Source: Clostridium_I sp963725425
Lineage (GTDB): Bacteria > Bacillota > Clostridia > Clostridiales > Clostridiaceae
Length of the DNA stretch: 64,000 bases
Direction of reading: 5' to 3'
Assembly (NCBI GenBank): GCA_963725425.1
Contig: CAVRYJ010000006.1
Span: 310,001 to 374,000 of the forward strand
Of the stretch, positions 18,340-27,456 are shown piece after piece. Made by a program: the position numbers and the translations under genes. The notes beneath the pieces were generated by a model. That model made no database searches. It was given only the letters and a program-made list of their open reading frames with translations, and was not told where the DNA came from. The first letter of the stretch is position 1, and each line of letters opens with the position of its first letter.

Positions 18340-19068
18340 CTATTCTAATGGTGTTTTTCCTCTTTCTTTTAAAAAGTTAAACAATTTAGTTTTGCTTGTG
18401 TTTATAATTAATTCTTCAGGCATATTTATGTCTTTAAGAATTTTAATTGCAGCATCAAAATTACCTATATGAAAGCACGAATGAGCATCACTATTCAATA
18501 TTATTTTTACACCATTATCTTTACATAAACTAGCAAGTTTAATGCAAGTTTTTTCACTTCCAATTCTTGATCTAACTAAAGAACTATTATTAATTTCAAT
18601 TAGAATGTTTTTATCCTTTGCCTTTTTAACTAAAGCTTCTTCATGAATAGGAAAACTGGGGTTACCGGGATGACCAATTATGTGAACATTTTTATTATCC
18701 ATAGCATTTAGGTAAGCTCTAGTATTTTTATCTGGATCTTTATTTGGTTTCATAACAGGATCGTGCATACTTGCTATCATTATATCTAAATTTTCTTGTA
18801 ATTCTAAAGGTAAATCTATATTTCCATCATAGTCAATAATATTAGCCTCGCAGCCATAAAGCATTGTAACTCCATAAATTTCTCTAGGCAGTGCTCTAAA
18901 ATTTCCAAAATACCATAGTGCAGGTGCTCCAGGCATACTAGGTGCATGATCTGTAGTACCTAAAACCTTAAGACCTATTTCACTAGCATATTTTGCATTT
19001 TCTAATAGTGTGGTATATGCATGACCACTTGCTATAGTATGTGTGTGTAAATCTATAGGATATTTCAT
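18340..19068 (-). CDS. PHP-domain phosphatase, YcdX type
   Basis: A 242-residue PHP protein with the metal-binding pattern: DLHTHTIASGHA (residues 6-17), TTDHAPSM with the next His, EANIID, ASMHDP, HIIGHPGNP near 134, and NSDAHSCFHIG near 196-206. This matches YcdX-family trinuclear-zinc phosphatases; the substrate is not known. AGGAGTGATTTT precedes the ATG. Transcribed alone, opposite to its neighbours. Confidence 0.88.
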   Translation of the reverse strand: MKYPIDLHTHTIASGHAYTTLLENAKYASEIGLKVLGTTDHAPSMPGAPALWYFGNFRALPREIYGVTMLYGCEANIIDYDGNIDLPLELQENLDIMIASMHDPVMKPNKDPDKNTRAYLNAMDNKNVHIIGHPGNPSFPIHEEALVKKAKDKNILIEINNSSLVRSRIGSEKTCIKLASLCKDNGVKIILNSDAHSCFHIGNFDAAIKILKDINMPEELIINTSKTKLFNFLKERGKTPLE

Positions 19069-19434
19069 AAAATCACTCCTTTGAATTTTTAAAAATTTTT
19101 TTATTTTGAAGTTTGAAGCCTTTTCTTCAGTTTTAATCTTATATTTTTAATTATAGCTCAAAAATAGCCCATTTGCATGTGCATAGTATGTATATTAAGG
19201 TTATTTCCTTGTAAAATATTATTTTACCCTTAGTTTTTGCAATTAAAATAGCAGATTTGAAATGTTATATAAAAATTTCGAATAACAATATTAACTTGTA
19301 AAAACATTGACTAGCGATTTGTGTTATAATAGGATTAGGTATTTAGTCACTATGGTTATCAGATGGGTAATTAACTTAAATTAAATTTAAAAGTTTGAGC
19401 GAATAATTTTATCTTCTAATAATAAGGCAAGAGA

Positions 19435-19496
19435 TTAGGCAATGGAAAGAAAATATCAAGTCAAAGATACAAGGTCTATTTTTTTGAAGATGCCTT
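19435..19496. repeat. Short member of the AGGCA...TGCCT inverted-repeat family
   Basis: AGGCAATGGAAAGAAAATATCAAGTCAAAGAT-like left part resembles the 4178 element (AAAATA.CAAGTCAAAGAT shared), and the right end TTTTTTTGAAGATGCCT resembles its right end. It lies in the leader of rplY. The rest of 19069-19558 has a TATAAT at 19325-19330 with no well-spaced -35, and no other feature I can support. Confidence 0.4.
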
Positions 19497-19558
19497 AAAG
19501 AAACTCTTACCTACACTAGCGATTGAAACAATATACAAGTCAGAAGGAGTGAATTATA

Positions 19559-20167
19559 TTGGAACAAGTAATATTAAATGTTGAACCAAGAGAAAAAACA
19601 TCCAAGAAATTTAAAGAAGAAGGTTTTATACCAGCAGTAATTTATGGCAATGGTTCAAAAGAGGCAACATCTGTTAAAATTCAAGAAATAGCACTTAAAA
19701 AGATTCTTTCTAAACATGGATCAAACGTAAAGTTATGGGTGGCATGTGGAGAGGATAAAAAATTTGGATTTATTAAAGAAATTCAGAGACAGCCTGTTAC
19801 TAATAAAATCAGACATATTGATGTACAATTAGTATCTAGAGATAAAGATGTTAAAATACAAATCCCAATTATATTTGATGGCGAAGAAGCTTTGAAAAAA
19901 GTACAATTACAACTACAAATTCGTAAAGCATTTGTAGAAGTTTTTGGTAAGATAGACTTAATGCCAGATGTAATACGTGTTGATGTATCTGCAAAAGAAA
20001 GAAATGACACAATTACTTTTGAACAATTTAAATTAGATGAAAATCTAAAATCAGCTGATAAAGATGATGAAGTCTACGGAACAATAACAAGCTTTATAAT
20101 TGAAGAAGAAGTTGAAGAAGTAAAACCAGCAGCAGATGCAGTTGCACCTGTAGCAGATGCTAAATAA
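19559..20167 (+). CDS. rplY: 50S ribosomal protein L25, general stress protein Ctc
   Basis: A 202-residue L25/TL5/Ctc protein: N-terminal 5S rRNA-binding domain (1-~92, EPREKTSKKFKEEGFIPAVIYG, FGFIKEIQRQPVTNKIRHID) and C-terminal beta domain (93-~185), ending in an acidic/Ala tail (EEEVEEVKPAADA). It binds 5S rRNA in the large subunit; the longer Ctc form is stress-linked in Bacillus. Starts at TTG 19559 with AAGGAG spaced correctly. A terminator follows. Confidence 0.92.
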   Translation: MEQVILNVEPREKTSKKFKEEGFIPAVIYGNGSKEATSVKIQEIALKKILSKHGSNVKLWVACGEDKKFGFIKEIQRQPVTNKIRHIDVQLVSRDKDVKIQIPIIFDGEEALKKVQLQLQIRKAFVEVFGKIDLMPDVIRVDVSAKERNDTITFEQFKLDENLKSADKDDEVYGTITSFIIEEEVEEVKPAADAVAPVADAK

Positions 20168-20196
20168 TTCAAAATATTATTTTAGACTATTCATAT

Positions 20197-20226
20197 AAAG
20201 TTCAATCTAAAAGATTGAACTTTTAG
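20197..20226 (+). terminator. Terminator of rplY
   Basis: AAAGTTCAATCT, 3-nt loop, AGATTGAACTTTT: perfect 12-bp stem with T tail. Confidence 0.75.
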
Positions 20227-20243
20227 ATTGTTTATGATATACT
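20215..20243 (+). promoter_or_regulatory. Promoter of the dapA leader
   Basis: TTGAAC (20215-20220), 17-bp spacer, TATACT (20238-20243). It overlaps the rplY terminator and lies just before the lysine riboswitch. Confidence 0.5.
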
Positions 20244-20265
20244 ATGTACAAATAAATTTGAATTC

Positions 20266-20503
20266 TTACCTAGGGTAGAGGAGCTATAATTATAAGTATT
20301 TTTTCCTAGCTTGCAAGCATTGAGGAATAAAGAAAGGAATTGTAGCCGAAGAAAACATTTCGGTAGAAGTATTTTCTGGTTTTGCATAAAACATATGCAA
20401 AGCTGTCACTAAAGTTTTTATAGTGGAGAGCTACAAGGTACACGTGCATTGTTACTATTAGGTTTGATAATAACAGCAAAGGTGTTCCTTTGCTGTTATT
20501 TTT
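20266..20503 (+). promoter_or_regulatory. Lysine riboswitch (L box) with terminator
   Basis: L-box landmarks in order: GGTAGAGGAGC (20273-20284), AGTATTTTTT, GAGGAATAAAG, GCCGAAG (20345-20351), TTTGCATAAAACATATGCAAA (pseudoknot hairpin region), GCTGTCACT (20402-20410), GTGGAGAGCTAC (20423-20434), and P1 closing TACCT/AGGTA. The expression platform is AACAGCAAAGG/CCTTTGCTGTT (20472-20497) followed by TTTTTG. When lysine binds, transcription of dapA should stop. Confidence 0.88.
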
Positions 20504-20553
20504 GTTTTCCCGATATTATGATTTTGCCCGGGTAAGAGAAAGGTAGGAATATT

Positions 20554-21414
20554 ATGAAAATCAAGGGTGTTTTAGTTCCAATTATTACTCCATTTGTTGG
20601 AGGAAAAGTAGATTTTGAATCATATAAGAAAATAATAAAATATTACTCAAATAAGGGAGTAACAGGGTTTGCTCCACTTGCAACGACAGGGGAAACTCCA
20701 ACCTTATCTGATTATGAATATGAAAGTATACTAGAAAAAACTATTGAGTATAATGAGGACAATTTGCCCATATATGTTGGCTTTGGCGGCAATAACACAG
20801 AAAAAATGGCTAAAGACATAAAAAAATTAGAAAAATATAAAATTCAAGGTGTACTTTCAGTATGCCCATATTATAATAGACCAGATCAGAGAGGAATATA
20901 TCAGCATTTTAAAAGAATATCAGAGTCTACACCTCTTGATATTGTTTTATATAATATACCTTATAGGACTGGTAGAAATATTGAAAATGATACAACGAGA
21001 AGATTGGCTGAGCTTAAAAATATTGTTGGAATAAAGGATGCATGCGGTGATTTTAGTCAAAGTAGCGAACTTTTATTAAATCGTCCTAAAGATTTTTCTA
21101 TATTAACGGGAGAAGATGCTTTTTTTTATAGTACATTAATGCTTGGTGGAGATGGGGGAATTCTCGCTTCAGCACATCTCAATACAGAAAAATTCATTGA
21201 AATATACAAAAAGGTGCAAGATAATGATCATATTAAAGCTTTAGAAATTTGGAAGACTGTAGCTAGTCTTATTCCACTATTATTTGAGGAACCTAATCCT
21301 GCTCCAATTAAATATTGTTTATACAAATTGGGATTAATTAAATCTCAAGAACTAAGATTACCTTTAGTACAAATATCACAAGCTTTAACTGAAAAAATTG
21401 ATAAAATTTTATAA
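20554..21414 (+). CDS. dapA: 4-hydroxy-tetrahydrodipicolinate synthase
   Basis: A 286-residue DapA. Motifs: PIITPF; GVTGFAPLATTGETPTLS (pyruvate-binding loop, residues 36-53); the catalytic Tyr in LYNIPYRTGRN; the Schiff-base Lys in GIKDACGDF; GEDAFF; and GGDGGILASAH. It condenses pyruvate and aspartate semialdehyde, the first committed step of lysine and diaminopimelate synthesis. Regulated by the lysine riboswitch directly upstream. Start ATG with AAAGG spaced correctly. Residues that distinguish NAL/KDG aldolases were not checked, but the riboswitch supports DapA. Confidence 0.93.
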   Translation: MKIKGVLVPIITPFVGGKVDFESYKKIIKYYSNKGVTGFAPLATTGETPTLSDYEYESILEKTIEYNEDNLPIYVGFGGNNTEKMAKDIKKLEKYKIQGVLSVCPYYNRPDQRGIYQHFKRISESTPLDIVLYNIPYRTGRNIENDTTRRLAELKNIVGIKDACGDFSQSSELLLNRPKDFSILTGEDAFFYSTLMLGGDGGILASAHLNTEKFIEIYKKVQDNDHIKALEIWKTVASLIPLLFEEPNPAPIKYCLYKLGLIKSQELRLPLVQISQALTEKIDKIL

Positions 21415-21492
21415 CCTTATTCCAAATTTATGCTAGAATGAATAGTGTAGATTTGGATTTTTTTAATCATAAAATTGAAGGTGGCTAGAACT

Positions 21493-22101
21493 ATGAATAC
21501 AAATAGAATAAAAAAACTTACTCCTTTGGCAGAAACAAAATTCCTAAGTCTTTATGACGCTGAATATAAGAATAAATTAGGAGATTTTAAACATTGGACT
21601 ATTGCTTCTCGAAAAGATCTTAAAACCCTTTCTTCACAATATTTTCAAGGAGCAGAAGAAAAGATGGATGCAACTATAATTGCTGCGTTACATAATGAAA
21701 ATAAAAAAATCGTCTGTATAAGACAATTTAGAATACCACTTAATGATTATGTATATGAACTACCTGCTGGCCTTATTGATGCTGGCGAGGACTTTGAAGA
21801 GGCTAGTGCACGAGAACTTAAAGAAGAAACTGGGCTAGACCTTATAAAAATAAATCATGAAAGATCTAGAAAAGGAGTTTATGCTTCTGCTGGAATGACG
21901 GATGAATCAGCAGCTATTGTATTTTGCACTTGTAGCGGTAACATTTCTTATGAGGCTCTAGAAGATGATGAAGATATAGAAGTAATACTTCTTTCTACGG
22001 AAGAAGTAAAAGAATTACTTGAAAAAGATGTTAAAATAGATATGAGGGCTTTTATAACTTTACAAGCTTTTGTTCTACTTGGAGAAAAGCTTTTCCAATA
22101 A
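21493..22101 (+). CDS. Nudix hydrolase (ADP-ribose pyrophosphatase-like)
   Basis: A 202-residue Nudix protein. The Nudix box GLIDAGEDFEEASARELKEE continues with TG (about 95-116); it supplies the Mg-binding glutamates. The N-terminal beta domain and IRQFRIPLNDYVYELPAG match ADP-ribose/nucleoside diphosphate sugar pyrophosphatases (NudF/YqkG group). ATG 21493 follows GAAGGTGG; the upstream TTG 21475 would overlap it. Possibly monocistronic; it follows dapA by 78 bp. Confidence 0.85.
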   Translation: MNTNRIKKLTPLAETKFLSLYDAEYKNKLGDFKHWTIASRKDLKTLSSQYFQGAEEKMDATIIAALHNENKKIVCIRQFRIPLNDYVYELPAGLIDAGEDFEEASARELKEETGLDLIKINHERSRKGVYASAGMTDESAAIVFCTCSGNISYEALEDDEDIEVILLSTEEVKELLEKDVKIDMRAFITLQAFVLLGEKLFQ

Positions 22102-22251
22102 TATATCCTAGCACTTGAAAAATAAATGTTTGACTTAAGATACCTAAAACAATTTCCAAATTAATTACAAAGGAAATAATAACCTCCCCATTATAATTGA
22201 TAAACCATATCAAATGATTATCAATGAACAAAATAGGGTAGGACAAAAGTC

Positions 22252-22293
22252 ATAAATCGGTCTAATATTAGTCAAACAATTAGACTGATTTAT
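22252..22293. repeat. Inverted repeat after the Nudix gene
   Basis: ATAAATCGGTCTAAT (22252-22266) pairs with ATTAGACTGATTTAT (22279-22293), one mismatch/wobble. No T-run, so a terminator is uncertain. The rest of 22102-22528 shows two copies of a short GATATAAA(T/C)TACTACATA direct repeat near 22398-22438 and nothing else I can support. Confidence 0.45.
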
Positions 22294-22528
22294 ACAAAAT
22301 ATAAGAAAATAGAATTTTGATTAGCTAGTATCTGTACATTTAAGAAGACATATTTTCTTAAATTATATTACAGAGGGATTTCAAAAAATGAATTTCTTGA
22401 TATAAATTACTACATAAGTTTGATATAAACTACTACATATGGAAGAAGAATTTCATACCTATTATATAGATATACTATTGCGTTAAATAGGAATTTGACG
22501 CAGTAAGCAGTAAAATTGGAGGTTTTTT

Positions 22529-23557
22529 ATGAAATATGATCTAAAAAAGCTAATTGACAAGGAGATTCCTGAGCATGTTACTAATTTTTTAAACTATTTA
22601 AGAACTATACGTGGAACATCAGAAAACACAATTTATAATTATAAAATCGAGCTTTGTCTGTTTTTTAGGTTTATGAAACTCTATTATGGTCTTTCAAAAA
22701 AAGATGATGATTTTAATGATATTTATATTGGAGATATAGATATTCCATTTATAGAAAAAATAAAATTAGAGGATCTGTTCGCATTTTTATCTTTTGCAGA
22801 AAATTATAGAGGAAATGGAAATTATGCAAGAGCCAGAAAAGTGGCTACTCTAAAATCTTTTTTCAAATACTTAAGTGTCAAAACCAAAGTATTAACTACA
22901 AATCCAGCGCTTGAACTAGAATCACCTAAAATTCATGGCAGAAACCCTGTATATCTGAGTTTGTCAGAAAGTAAGTCCCTATTAAATGTTGTGGATGGCG
23001 AAAACAAAGATCGAGACTATTGCATAATAATGTTGTTTTTGAATTGTGGACTTAGACTTTCAGAACTTATAGGCATAAATATCTCAAAAATTAAAGATGA
23101 TACACTGTCTATAATAGGTAAAGGCGATAAAGAAAGGACCGTTTATCTAAACGATGCCTGCCTTTCAGCCATTGACCTTTATATTCCGACTAGAGAATTA
23201 AAAATTAAGAACATACGTTCGGATGAGGACAAAGACGCATTATTTTTAAGCAGAAAGAATAAAAGAATAAGTAAAAGAACTGTTGAAGTATTAGTAAAAA
23301 AGTATATAAAGCTAGCAAATTTAGATAGCACTAAGTATACTCCTCATAAACTAAGACATACAGCAGCCACTCTTATGTATAAATACGGGAATGTTGACAT
23401 ACTAAGTTTACAACGTATTCTTGGCCATGAGAGTGTATCTACAACTCAAATTTACACTCATATAGATGATGATAAGCTACGACAAGCTGTAAAATCGAAT
23501 CCCTTAAATGATAAGGATACTCCGGTGACACCTTCCAATTCATCTACTGAAGAATAA
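22529..23557 (+). CDS. Tyrosine recombinase, XerC-like
   Basis: A 342-residue tyrosine recombinase. N-terminal SAM-like core-binding domain at ~12-120; catalytic residues Arg176 (GLRLSEL), Lys198 (GKGDKERT), His273 and Arg276 (HKLRH), His300 (LGHES) and Tyr309 (TQIYTH). In clostridia this gene often lies beside lexA as part of the chromosomal background, so it is probably a housekeeping Xer-type enzyme and not a phage integrase (inference from context). No att-like repeats seen nearby. RBS GGAGG. Confidence 0.85.
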   Translation: MKYDLKKLIDKEIPEHVTNFLNYLRTIRGTSENTIYNYKIELCLFFRFMKLYYGLSKKDDDFNDIYIGDIDIPFIEKIKLEDLFAFLSFAENYRGNGNYARARKVATLKSFFKYLSVKTKVLTTNPALELESPKIHGRNPVYLSLSESKSLLNVVDGENKDRDYCIIMLFLNCGLRLSELIGINISKIKDDTLSIIGKGDKERTVYLNDACLSAIDLYIPTRELKIKNIRSDEDKDALFLSRKNKRISKRTVEVLVKKYIKLANLDSTKYTPHKLRHTAATLMYKYGNVDILSLQRILGHESVSTTQIYTHIDDDKLRQAVKSNPLNDKDTPVTPSNSSTEE

Positions 23558-23564
23558 ACCATAG

Positions 23565-23606
23565 TAAAAAAACCTTATCTAAGTTATATAGATGAGGCTC
23601 TTTTAC
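23565..23606. terminator. Bidirectional terminator
   Basis: CCTTATCTA (23573-23581) pairs with TAGATGAGG (23589-23597); T-run on both strands (CTTTT plus side, TTTTTTTA minus side). It lies between two converging genes. Confidence 0.6.
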
Positions 23607-23609
23607 TAA

Positions 23610-24017
23610 TTATTTAGGCTTTTTTATTACAAAGAAACCTGGTGATTTTTCTTCTAATAGTTGTTTTGCTTTTCTGTCTTCATCAATCATTTCTGACAAT
23701 CCATCAATATCGTCTATTAGTTCTATATCGTAAGGTAGATCATCTTTTTCATCTCTTACATAATCGTCATCATAGTCATCAAGTAAGCTTTCATCCAGTT
23801 CACTTGAATCACCTTCTGAAAATTCTTCTTCGTACGCTCTTATTTCATCAGGATCCTCTATTATCTTATCAATTAGTATTTCTTTTTTTCCTTTTAGCTC
23901 CATATTAATGCATTCTCCACAACTATCACAAATCTTTTCTGGATTTAAATCGCATTTATCACAAGTTCCACAGTCGTTGCATATTTTTTTTGAATCTAGT
24001 ACACATATTTTTTCCAT
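23610..24017 (-). CDS. Conserved clostridial Cys-rich acidic protein
   Basis: A 135-residue protein. N-terminal Cys motifs KICNDCGTCDKCDLN and KICDSCGECINME look like a zinc or Fe-S binding site; the middle is very acidic (DESLLDDYDDDYVRDEKDD). The family is known only as a hypothetical protein found beside lexA in clostridia. I start at ATG 24017, with AAGAAGG eight bases upstream; the longer frame beginning near 24050 has no such site. It diverges from lexA, sharing the upstream region that holds the LexA box. Confidence 0.65.
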   Translation of the reverse strand: MEKICVLDSKKICNDCGTCDKCDLNPEKICDSCGECINMELKGKKEILIDKIIEDPDEIRAYEEEFSEGDSSELDESLLDDYDDDYVRDEKDDLPYDIELIDDIDGLSEMIDEDRKAKQLLEEKSPGFFVIKKPK

Positions 24018-24166
24018 AAATTTAACCTTCTTTGTTTTAAGCAGTAACATGTATTATATCAGATATTAAAATAAATATCAATAGTTTGCCAAATTGACTT
24101 AATTAGGCATTTTCAATTTTAATAGTTAACATAATAATCATTACGTTAACTATTGTACCATAATTA

Positions 24167-24180
24167 GAACATAGGTTTGC
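24167..24180 (+). promoter_or_regulatory. LexA (SOS) box
   Basis: GAACATAGGTTTGC resembles the Gram-positive consensus CGAACRNRYGTTYG and lies 67 bp before lexA, as expected for autoregulation. It may also affect the divergent Cys-rich gene. A GTTAAC...GTTAAC inverted pair lies at 24125-24151. Confidence 0.6.
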
Positions 24181-24246
24181 ATGAATTATTGTTATATGAT
24201 ATAATTTCATTAAATAATGAAAAAGATATAGTTAGAGGTGTAACCT

Positions 24247-24858
24247 ATGGTAAAAGATAAAAAAAGAGACGTTCAAACAGAAATTTATGACTTCATTCAG
24301 TCTGAAGTAATTAATAAAGGGTATCCACCTTCCGTTAGAGAAATATGTGCCCAGGTTGGTCTTAGCTCAACTTCCACTGTTCATGGGCACCTCTCGCGAA
24401 TGGAGAAAAAAGGTCTTATTAAAAGGGATCCTTCTAAACCAAGAGCTATTGAATTGTTAAAGGATTCGGTTGCAAAACAAGAACTAATAACTATCCCTAT
24501 AGTAGGTAAAGTTCAAGCTGGCCTTCCAATTTTGGCAGTAGAAAATATAGAAGATTACTTTACTTTACCTCTCCAATACACTAAGAGTAATAAAGAACTA
24601 TTTATGCTTAAAATTTCCGGTGATAGTATGATTGATGCTGGAATATGTGACGGAGATTTAGCTATTGTTGAAAAGTCAAATTCTGCTGAAAATGGAAATA
24701 TAGTAGTTGCTTTAATTAATGACGACGCTACAATCAAAAGATTTTTTAAGGAAAAAGACCACATTAGATTACAACCTGCCAATTCTTCAATGGAACCAAT
24801 TATAGTTGATGATTGTCAAATAATAGGTCAACTTGTTGGATTGTACAGGCGTTATTAA
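24247..24858 (+). CDS. lexA: SOS repressor LexA
   Basis: A 203-residue LexA. N-terminal winged HTH (PPSVREICAQVGLSSTSTVH, residues 27-46); cleavage site Ala91-Gly92 in VQAGLP; catalytic Ser127 (SGDSM) and Lys164 (ATIKRF) of the peptidase domain. Represses DNA-damage genes and cleaves itself with RecA. A LexA box lies upstream. RBS TTAGAGGTG. Confidence 0.95.
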   Translation: MVKDKKRDVQTEIYDFIQSEVINKGYPPSVREICAQVGLSSTSTVHGHLSRMEKKGLIKRDPSKPRAIELLKDSVAKQELITIPIVGKVQAGLPILAVENIEDYFTLPLQYTKSNKELFMLKISGDSMIDAGICDGDLAIVEKSNSAENGNIVVALINDDATIKRFFKEKDHIRLQPANSSMEPIIVDDCQIIGQLVGLYRRY

Positions 24859-24874
24859 ATTTTTGATGATGCCT

Positions 24875-24917
24875 AAAATAGCTCTCACTAAATATATTTT
24901 AGTGAGAGCTATTTTTT
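24875..24917. terminator. Bidirectional terminator between lexA and ynbB
   Basis: AAAATAGCTCTCACTAAA and TTTTAGTGAGAGCTATTTT form an 18-bp stem with T-run; genes converge on it. TTTTTGATGATGCCT at 24860-24874 matches the end of the 4178 repeat. Confidence 0.8.
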
Positions 24918-26196
24918 ACATTAAACCCGACAACGCTATCATTATTCCGATTTTAGCATGATCAAAAGTTAAACCGCCCTGTAGATAACCAATAAAAGGT
25001 TCTCTTATTGGCGCGTCTGCTGAAAGTTCTATGGATGCACCTTGAATAAATGCTCCAGCTGCCATTATAACTTTATCTTCATACCCAGGCATATCCCATG
25101 GTTCGCATTTCCAAAAAGAATCTATCGGTGATCCCTTCTGAATTCCCTTACAAAAGTTAATCAATTTTTCCTTGTCATTAAATTTTATAGCTTGAATTAT
25201 ATCACTTCTCTTATCCGTATACCTTGGCAGTACCTCAAATCCAGCTAGCTCCATAATTCTAGAACAAAATACTGCGCCTTTTAATGCCTCCATAGAAACG
25301 TGTGGAGCTAAAAATAAACCTTGAAAAAGCGATCTCATTACCCCAAATGTGGAACCGCACTCTCCCCCTATTCCAGGTATGGTAAGTCTATAAGAAGCTT
25401 GAGTTACATAGTCTTTCTTGCCGGCTATATACCCTCCTGTTGGCGCTATTCCACCACCTATGTTTTTTATTAATGAACCGGCTACAAGATCAGCACCAAC
25501 TTCTGTTGGTTCCTTAGTATCAATAAATTCACCATAACAGTTATCTACAAAACATATTACATCTTTTCTTATATTCTTAACAAAGCTAATAATTTCTTCA
25601 AGTTTGTCTATTGTTAAAGATTTTCTCCATCCATATCCAGTAGATCTCTGAATATGCACTAATTTTATACTCTTGTCATTCTCCAGTTCTCTTTTAACGC
25701 TGTTAAAATCAATTTCTCCATCATTCTGAAAATCCACCATTTTGTACTTGACGCCGTATTCCATTAAAGAACCTATGTGCTTTTCACTGCTTATACCAAT
25801 AATGCTGTGAAGTGTATCATAAGGTGTTCCACATATTGAAATAAGAGTATCATTAGGTCTTAAATTACCAAAAAGTGCAGCACCAATAGCATGTGTACCA
25901 TTAACAAAATGTGGTCTTACCAGTGCCATCTCTGTTTTAAATATTCTAGCATATACCTTATCCAAACTATCTCTGCCTATATCACCATAGCCATATCCTG
26001 TACTATTTGTAAAATGCGAGTCACTTATTCTCTCTTCTTGAAAAGCCTCTAAAACCTTTAATTGATTAAATTCCCTTATTCCATCATATGTTTCAAATTG
26101 GCTTTTTATATCTTCTAGAGATTTTTCTGCTAGTTCTAATACGTTTTCCTTAATATTATATTTATCTTTTAGTATTTTCTTAGTGTCTAAAATCAT
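24916..26196 (-). CDS. ynbB: PLP-dependent methionine gamma-lyase family protein (YnbB, aluminium-resistance family)
   Basis: A 426-residue Cys/Met metabolism PLP-enzyme fold. The Schiff-base Lys is in GSLIKNIGGG; FVDNCYGEF supplies the PLP-contacting Asp; STGYGYGDIGRD is near the N-terminus. The group is annotated as aluminium resistance or methionine gamma-lyase; activity is not settled. Its ATG overlaps the hfq stop (TAATG), showing translational coupling in miaB-mutS-mutL-miaA-hfq-ynbB. Confidence 0.85.
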   Translation of the reverse strand: MILDTKKILKDKYNIKENVLELAEKSLEDIKSQFETYDGIREFNQLKVLEAFQEERISDSHFTNSTGYGYGDIGRDSLDKVYARIFKTEMALVRPHFVNGTHAIGAALFGNLRPNDTLISICGTPYDTLHSIIGISSEKHIGSLMEYGVKYKMVDFQNDGEIDFNSVKRELENDKSIKLVHIQRSTGYGWRKSLTIDKLEEIISFVKNIRKDVICFVDNCYGEFIDTKEPTEVGADLVAGSLIKNIGGGIAPTGGYIAGKKDYVTQASYRLTIPGIGGECGSTFGVMRSLFQGLFLAPHVSMEALKGAVFCSRIMELAGFEVLPRYTDKRSDIIQAIKFNDKEKLINFCKGIQKGSPIDSFWKCEPWDMPGYEDKVIMAAGAFIQGASIELSADAPIREPFIGYLQGGLTFDHAKIGIMIALSGLM

Positions 26197-26438
26197 TAAA
26201 TTTCCTCTTCCCCTGTTTGGTTAAATAATATTGGCTTTAATGGAGTAATTGTTGAAATCGCATGTTTATACACCATCATTTGTTTGCCATCGCTGTCTAG
26301 TATTACTGTGAAACTATCAAACCCTTTTACATTTCCTCTTAATTGAAAACCATTAGTTAAATGGATAATAACCATTATTTTTTCTTTCCTCGCATTGTTC
26401 AAAAAAATGTCCTGCAAATTATTTGTAGTTTTATTCAT
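26196..26438 (-). CDS. hfq: RNA chaperone Hfq
   Basis: An 80-residue Hfq: NNLQDIFLNNARKEK, Sm1 (TNGFQLRGNVKGFDSFTVIL) and Sm2 (MMVYKHAISTITP; the usual YKH). Hexamer that pairs small RNAs and mRNAs. I prefer ATG 26438, because GGAGGGTG then lies 9 nt upstream; ATG 26447 is only 4 nt away. Lies between miaA and ynbB. Confidence 0.95.
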   Translation of the reverse strand: MNKTTNNLQDIFLNNARKEKIMVIIHLTNGFQLRGNVKGFDSFTVILDSDGKQMMVYKHAISTITPLKPILFNQTGEEEI

Positions 26439-26519
26439 AGCATTCACCCTCCGTTTATTTTATATATTAATTCTATAAAAAAAATTAAAATCCTCTTAAT
26501 GCTTCTCACTTTTTTAATT

Positions 26520-27446
26520 TTATATTTTCTTTATATCTTCTAAAACAGAAGTTATTATGTCCTCATCTTTCATCTTATCCTTATTTAGCCATTTAATGCG
26601 ATTATCTTTTCTAAACCAGGTCAATTGTCTCTTGGCGTAATTTCGGCTCCCCTGCTTTATCATTTCAATTGCTTCTTCTAAACTAATCTTGTTATCAAGA
26701 TAGTACAATATTTCTTTATAGCCAATACCCTTCATTGCCTGCATATTAGAATTATATCCTTTTTCTTTTAAATTTACAACTTCATCAATAAGACCATTAT
26801 CTAACATTTGATCAACTCTTTTATTTATTCTATCATATAATTCTTCACGATTCATATTTAAAACATAATAATTTATATTATATGGAATGTTATAAATATC
26901 CTGATTTTCATTAAGCTGACCTATGGTTTTACCAGTTAACTTATGCACTTCCAAAGCTCTAATAACTCTTTTAAGATCATTAGGATATAATCCTTTATAT
27001 GAATCATTATCAACTTCTTTTAAAAGCTCATGAACAAAATCATTTCCGTTTTCCTCTGCTAGATTCTCAAGATACTTCCTATAATCACTATCCTTATAAG
27101 TACCTGTAAAACCATAGTTAAATATAAGAGAGCTTATATATAACCCTGTTCCACCAACTAAAATTGGATATTTTCTTCTGGAAGTTATATCTTCTAAAGC
27201 CTTTTCAGCTAAAATTTTAAATTTCGCTACACTAAATTCCTCATTTGGATTTACAACATCAATTAGATGATGTTTAATTCCATTCATATCTTCTGGTCGT
27301 ATTTTTCCGGAACCTATATTCATATCTTTATATATCTGCATTGAATCAGCAGAAATTATCTCTCCATTTAAAGCTTTTGCAAGTTTAAGAGAAATATCCG
27401 TCTTCCCTATTCCTGTTGGTCCGCTTAAAATTAATATGTCTTTCAT
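26520..27446 (-). CDS. miaA: tRNA dimethylallyltransferase MiaA
   Basis: A 308-residue enzyme: P-loop GPTGIGKTDIS at residues 8-18, ISADSMQIYKDMNIGSGK, and ILVGGTGLYI, with C-terminal QLTWFRKD. It adds a dimethylallyl group to A37 of tRNA; MiaB then thiomethylates it. ATG 27446 has GGAGG upstream, ten bases after the mutL stop; an upstream extension would lie within mutL. Same operon as mutL. Confidence 0.94.
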   Translation of the reverse strand: MKDILILSGPTGIGKTDISLKLAKALNGEIISADSMQIYKDMNIGSGKIRPEDMNGIKHHLIDVVNPNEEFSVAKFKILAEKALEDITSRRKYPILVGGTGLYISSLIFNYGFTGTYKDSDYRKYLENLAEENGNDFVHELLKEVDNDSYKGLYPNDLKRVIRALEVHKLTGKTIGQLNENQDIYNIPYNINYYVLNMNREELYDRINKRVDQMLDNGLIDEVVNLKEKGYNSNMQAMKGIGYKEILYYLDNKISLEEAIEMIKQGSRNYAKRQLTWFRKDNRIKWLNKDKMKDEDIITSVLEDIKKI

Positions 27447-27456
27447 TTTTCCTCCA

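Noticed and set aside
22529..23557. Integrase of a phage or genomic island
   Set aside because: The gene sits in the conserved lexA context, no att repeats or phage genes nearby; more likely a chromosomal Xer-type recombinase.
23642..23908. Plus-strand ORF of 88 codons opposite the Cys-rich gene
   Set aside because: It is antisense to an acidic coding region with its own ribosome site; composition (His/Leu/Phe rich) is what the complement of Asp/Glu codons gives.
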